This document shows, piece after piece, positions 59,752 through 64,000 of a stretch of DNA of 64,000 nucleotides; positions within the stretch are counted from its first letter, which is position 1, and each line of letters starts with the position of its first letter. The position numbers were made by a program, and so were the translations under genes. Origin of the DNA: Plumapathes pennacea (taxonomy: Eukaryota > Cnidaria > Anthozoa > Antipatharia > Myriopathidae); contig OZ038465.1 in the NCBI GenBank assembly GCA_964036295.1, positions 9,121,667 through 9,185,666 of the forward strand, written 5' to 3'. The notes under the pieces were generated by a model, which did not search any database, was not told the origin of the DNA, and was given only the letters and a program-made list of their open reading frames with translations.

Positions 59752-60029
59752 GTAGGTTGGTTGTGATCGTCCGGGTTAGAGTAGTCTCCAGAAAGACTGT
59801 TGTTGGTGACTGACGTTTCGACTACCTGAGCGGAAGTCATCTTCAGAATCAAGAGACAACCAGAGACATATATACCGCCATCTGACGAATACTTTCACTT
59901 GACTGTGAAGATGACTTCCGCTCAGGTAGTCGAAACGTCAGTCACCAACAACAGTCTTTCTGGAGACTACTCTAACCCGGACGATCACAACCAACCTACT
60001 GTTCACACTCCTGGGTTCAAACCATTTGC
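59749..60029. mobile_element. Foldback retroelement-like insertion with 13-bp target duplication
   Basis: Left arm 59753 onward (taggttggttgtgatcg, gtctccagaaagactgttg, ctgacgtttcgactacctga, gcggaagtcatcttc) is repeated almost perfectly inverted in the right arm ending at 59999, around a centre at about 59852-59905. The 13-bp word catgttctatcat occurs on each side (59736-59748 and 60030-60042), a likely target-site duplication. The gaagatgacttccgctcagg / tcgaaacgtcag word resembles termini of Penelope-like elements in marine invertebrates; that is from memory. Confidence 0.8.
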
Positions 60030-60142
60030 CATGTTCTATCATGTTTTACTGTGCCCATTATCACCACTGAAAAAAGAACAAAAAACCACGCTGTTCAGCA
60101 CATTTGCTTTTACCACAGTTCTGAACTCAGGAATTATTTAAT

Positions 60143-63100
60143 TTTGTCGCAACTAAAAGTAATCTATTCTTCTTTAATATCATCGCAGAGATTTTATGGT
60201 TCCAAAAGTGAATATAACCATTAGCTCCGAAATGCTTCTTGCCCATCTCGACTGTCATAATTATAAATTGTGCTAATTCGGCATCTCACTCCAATAGTTC
60301 GGACTATGACATTTTGATGAAATAAACTAATTAGGCGGACTTTTTAAACGAAGCCTAACTTAGATTTGGTTTACCGCTAAATTGAGTTTTAGACGTCGGA
60401 CTCCGTAAACCAGGGTTAAGCAATGGTTAAATTGCATTTTTAGAACATAGATCGGCGTCGGTTTATATATACCATGTTTAGCCGTCGTCCGATAAGCATA
60501 TGGCTATTGTTTAAACTCTATTTAAACCCGGAATTTCTTGATTTCGGGAGAATTTCAACCTGTTTTGAGGTTCAGATACAAAACAAATTGAATTAGCCGT
60601 TGAAGTTCATTGCTCGTGGGGCGTAGCCGCCCGACGAGCTTAGGATTGGAGAGCGTATCTTTATCTTCGTCATATTATTTTTATTTTTTCTGGGTTACGA
60701 ATCAGCACACGGTGATTGGTTCACATTGCCACGTGATATGCGATAACTTAAGGTGACTTCACAAACAACTTGAGATGTGGGCGCCGCGATTGAATTGTAC
60801 GTTAATACAATTGCGTGTAAAAGTTAGCTATATCCCATCCAAACTCAACACCGCTTGGCTCTGTGGAACATGCACGGGTAAACTAGATTTCAGGGAACGA
60901 TTTTTGGCTGGCGTTCATAAGTTCACCGTCATAAGCGTAAACAAATGTTTGATGGATTCGATTATATTTGATGGACATCGCTACGGGATTGCAAATAACT
61001 CTGTCGTCGTTAATTATTTAGCCCCGACGAACTTTCTGTGGCGACACGAAGTACCTCTGGGAAGATACCAGGCCAAGAACGGACACCAAAGCCATGACGA
61101 ACTTTAGCCGTAAACAATGAGGATTTTAATATGCTTTACACTGTACATGACATCTGTTGCCTCGTACATACTGTAGCTGTTTTGTAAAGTTTTTTCGCCG
61201 AAAGCATAACCGTTTTTGCGAAGAAAAATATCCATTCTCGCCGTTTAAGACTCCACAAAACGCTGCTCTGTGAATATGTTACATGTTTTGCTGCGCGCGA
61301 GCGTGACAGTTGTCAAAATGCTTCGGCTTATCGTACAATGCCTGTTGAAATATTTCTTCCATTCGATCATGTAGCCTTTGTTCACAGTAGTAATTGTATA
61401 CTAGAAATGAAAAATACACCGAAATAGTCCAAAGCATTGAGTTTGTTAGTTGCGAATGACTGAACACGCTGTGAACAAAACCGCAATAGTATTGTAAGTT
61501 TAGTGTTACATTCCTCGCTTTCAATTTCATATTTGTTACGGAGCGGGAATACTCGAAAGCCTCATAGAAGAAACGCATTCAGTAAAAAATGTACATAAGT
61601 ATTGAAGCGAAGGCTAGATTATCGTGGCCTCTGATTAAAAAAAGAGCCGGTTCGAAGAATCGACCGTGTATAAAAAAGATAAGTCACGCATTACTCTTTT
61701 CTGGCTGGTTGACCTTTCACTCCTTAGCTCAAAATGCATAGTCGCTCAACCTTAAAGAAGCAAGTGGAAGCAAGTGTAGTGTTGTAATGACAATTTATAG
61801 TAGTTTCATTTCAGCAAGGTGTCAAAAGTCAAATTTTCTATACTGTATGACATTTTCTGGTGAGAAACTGCAAGTCTTTTGTGGGAGTCTCGCTCTTGTC
61901 CCTTCCATTTTAGTTTCTTCTGGTCTCGACCCAACCCACGCCACGAGCTCACTGACAACACCAGTCTTGTTAAATATGCGCGCCGTGTTATTTTAAAAAG
62001 ACGCATGTGTAACTCATGACCGAGCCCTGTAAGTTAGTGTTCGTTTTTGTTTTGATGTTGTTCATATAATTGTTTTCACCCGAGAGCCAAAGCGTAGGTA
62101 TCATGGCAATTGGTAAATAAAAACTCCCCTCTAGGATTTTGAAGTTTGATTGACGTGCAAGCAAAAATACTATAATTTGATTGGGTGATGTTAACGTGCA
62201 AGCGGTGTGGAAGCCTTCCTTTTTTAGCTGAGTTTCAAGTATGTAACGTGAGAGTTTTGTTGACATGTACTTGCGCCCTGGCGGTTTTTGTGTCTACTAT
62301 TTCGAAGAAGCTGTAGACACTATGCCATCGACTCTGTAATGTAGGTAATGTAATGTAAGAATCGATAAATGGTCGCTCGTGACTATCCGGGACCAATGAG
62401 AAGCATCAATGGTTAGTTCGTGAATTCGGGACGATTTCCGACCGTATATCAACTGTACTGATTGACCGGAATTTTAGCCGACTGAAACAACGAAGACTGA
62501 CTACAAAACCCATGCTGTCGCGTCGCGAAGTTCTTGTGTGTTAAATCGCAGTTTTTGAAAATATGTATGCCGAAAACGCTCGAACGGAAGGTTCTGGCCA
62601 GTACTATGCATCGCCCGATTTTCCTGACGAACTGTGTACAGTATGACAACACGTTGCAACGGCACGTAAATTGACCAGTCATTATTTTGTGTCGATGTTT
62701 CGGTCGGCAGAGAAAGTACAGTAAAATGCGAAGCATCTATGAATCTTCCATTGGTCATTCGCGTACGAGTTGAAATAAATAATACTTTACTAATGAGCCT
62801 AGTTGTGCTTGTCGTTACTGATTTGATTTGGTCGTGACGGCTGTGAAGTGAAATGTTTTTAAAACCGTCAATGCCAACTGAATAGGCATATTCCTAGCAA
62901 TGGTTACTGCATCCTCGAGCACCTTTATCTCGTGGAACCTATATTTCTCCAGTAGTTCAGTTTCGCCTCGCGACGCTCTCGGAGTTAAGGTAACGCAAGT
63001 GCTTCTTTGTGCTGATCCGAGTTTTGATCTGTGAAATGCTTTCAGTGTCTGGGTATTCTTCTCTCTGTTCCTGCATTAAGCGCGTGCGTTTTCCCAGTTC

Positions 63101-63597
63101 TTAAATTCTCCCAATTTCCCAGAAAAGAATCGTTTCTTATAGAACAGTTTTAGTGTAAACACAGATGCGACGCGACATTTTGGCAGCGGGCCAGCTGGTT
63201 CAAGTGGAAGTTTACACTTCAGTGTAAACTTGAGTTAACAACTTGAGGTTGCGTTACTTGCTTACCCACATATTATTAGCATTAGCCATAGGTTGCCATC
63301 GACACATAGGCATTTTACAATATCTTCTTGACAGCTCAATAGCCTTATCTCTGCAGCACATGTTGGAATGCTTTTAGAACCTGATACACTCCGTATCACT
63401 TACGCATTAGTCCTTTTAGTTGAGCTTGTGTGGCGATAACACCCAGCTATAGTTGTAGTGCAGTTATTTTCCCGTCCCACCCATAGCCCATTAAACTGGT
63501 GACTGGCCTCGGGTGCTCACCTGCCAGTGCTACACCACTTGCTGGTGAATGTGGGTCTACGACCCCTTCATGCCTAGGGTTTGCATACCCTATCCAT
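60143..63597. other. No gene recognised
   Basis: AT-rich sequence with short open frames only. The longest plus-strand one (60775-61107, 110 codons) has no recognisable motif. I see no ankyrin, RT or transposase motif and no tRNA-like fold here. Confidence 0.5.
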
Positions 63598-63694
63598 GCT
63601 GCTCATCCCGCGCGCCCAGTGTTACGAGCACTTCACTAGCTGGCTCATCCCCCGCGCCTAGTGTGGTACGAGCACCTCACTAGCTGGCTCATCC
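63598..63694. repeat. Two-copy tandem repeat (ggctcatccc / tacgagcac)
   Basis: gctcatcccgcgcgcc...tgttacgagcacttcactagctg is followed by a second copy with small changes and part of a third. A T-rich run near 63948-63984 closes the window. Confidence 0.7.
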
Positions 63695-63945
63695 CTGCGC
63701 CTCTGGCTTCTGAGCTCCCAGGTATTAGTCACCCATTTAACCACAATTTGTCTGAGTGTCATTATTTCACTGCCCACTTCTTTCGAAATACGTCACAAAT
63801 CATTTTGTGGTGCAAGAGGGATGCCTGTGGCAAATGCTATTTCTTTATGCAAAAAAAAATAGAAGAAATGCAGTAGACACATGCACCTCACAGGTGCCTA
63901 TTTTTGTTCAATTATAATCACTTTCTCATTCTTCCATTTGTGTAC

Positions 63946-63984
<39 letters not shown>

Positions 63985-64000
63985 CTGGTTAAAACTAAGC

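Noticed and set aside
1..64000. CRISPR arrays, prokaryotic operons or phage-type systems
   Set aside because: The tandem repeats seen are microsatellites, minisatellites or a 2-kb array, and all recognised genes are eukaryotic with introns.

Overview
This is a eukaryotic, invertebrate-type nuclear window: short exons with GT/GC-AG introns, AT-rich intergenic DNA, many microsatellites and many foldback (MITE-like) elements. The intron-rich ankyrin-TRP channel genes, the intronless class A GPCR nested in an intron and the foldback families fit an anthozoan cnidarian (stony coral or sea anemone). The species call is inference; no rRNA or mitochondrial marker is present.

Layout, left to right. 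(1) 347-22869, plus strand: a 30-exon TRPA1-like channel gene (copy A, about 1124 residues in the conceptual spliced product). (2) 9833-10798, minus strand: an intronless rhodopsin-family GPCR nested antisense in intron 11 of copy A. (3) 25450-44785, plus strand: a second 30-exon TRPA1-like gene (copy B, about 1170 residues). Every intron has the same position and phase as in copy A, and 19 of 30 exons have identical lengths, so this is a tandem duplication. (4) About 46060-46230: a probable untranslated first exon of a third plus-strand gene. (5) 47122-55835: four head-to-tail copies of a roughly 2-2.2 kb repeat unit, apparently inside the long first intron of that gene. (6) 58905-59015: its first coding exon, which starts an ankyrin-repeat protein; the rest lies beyond the window. 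(7) 59-64 kb: a long orphan reading frame cut by a foldback insertion with a 13-bp target duplication, then mostly featureless sequence with simple repeats.

Both TRPA copies carry an N-terminal exon, a long ankyrin block, the TRPA1-type pre-S1 segment, six membrane segments with a G-E pore motif, and the family hallmark IGLAVGDIESIQKNAELK after S6. They probably form tetrameric cation channels for chemical, thermal or mechanical sensing. The GPCR could act in the same sensory cells, but only its position suggests this.

Most notable: the exact conservation of gene structure; three GC-AG introns in copy A only; several small tandem repeats that replicate splice sites; a decayed duplicate of copy-A exon 28; and the 2-kb array with a repeated promoter-like module. 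I found no defence island, CRISPR or other prokaryote-style system.
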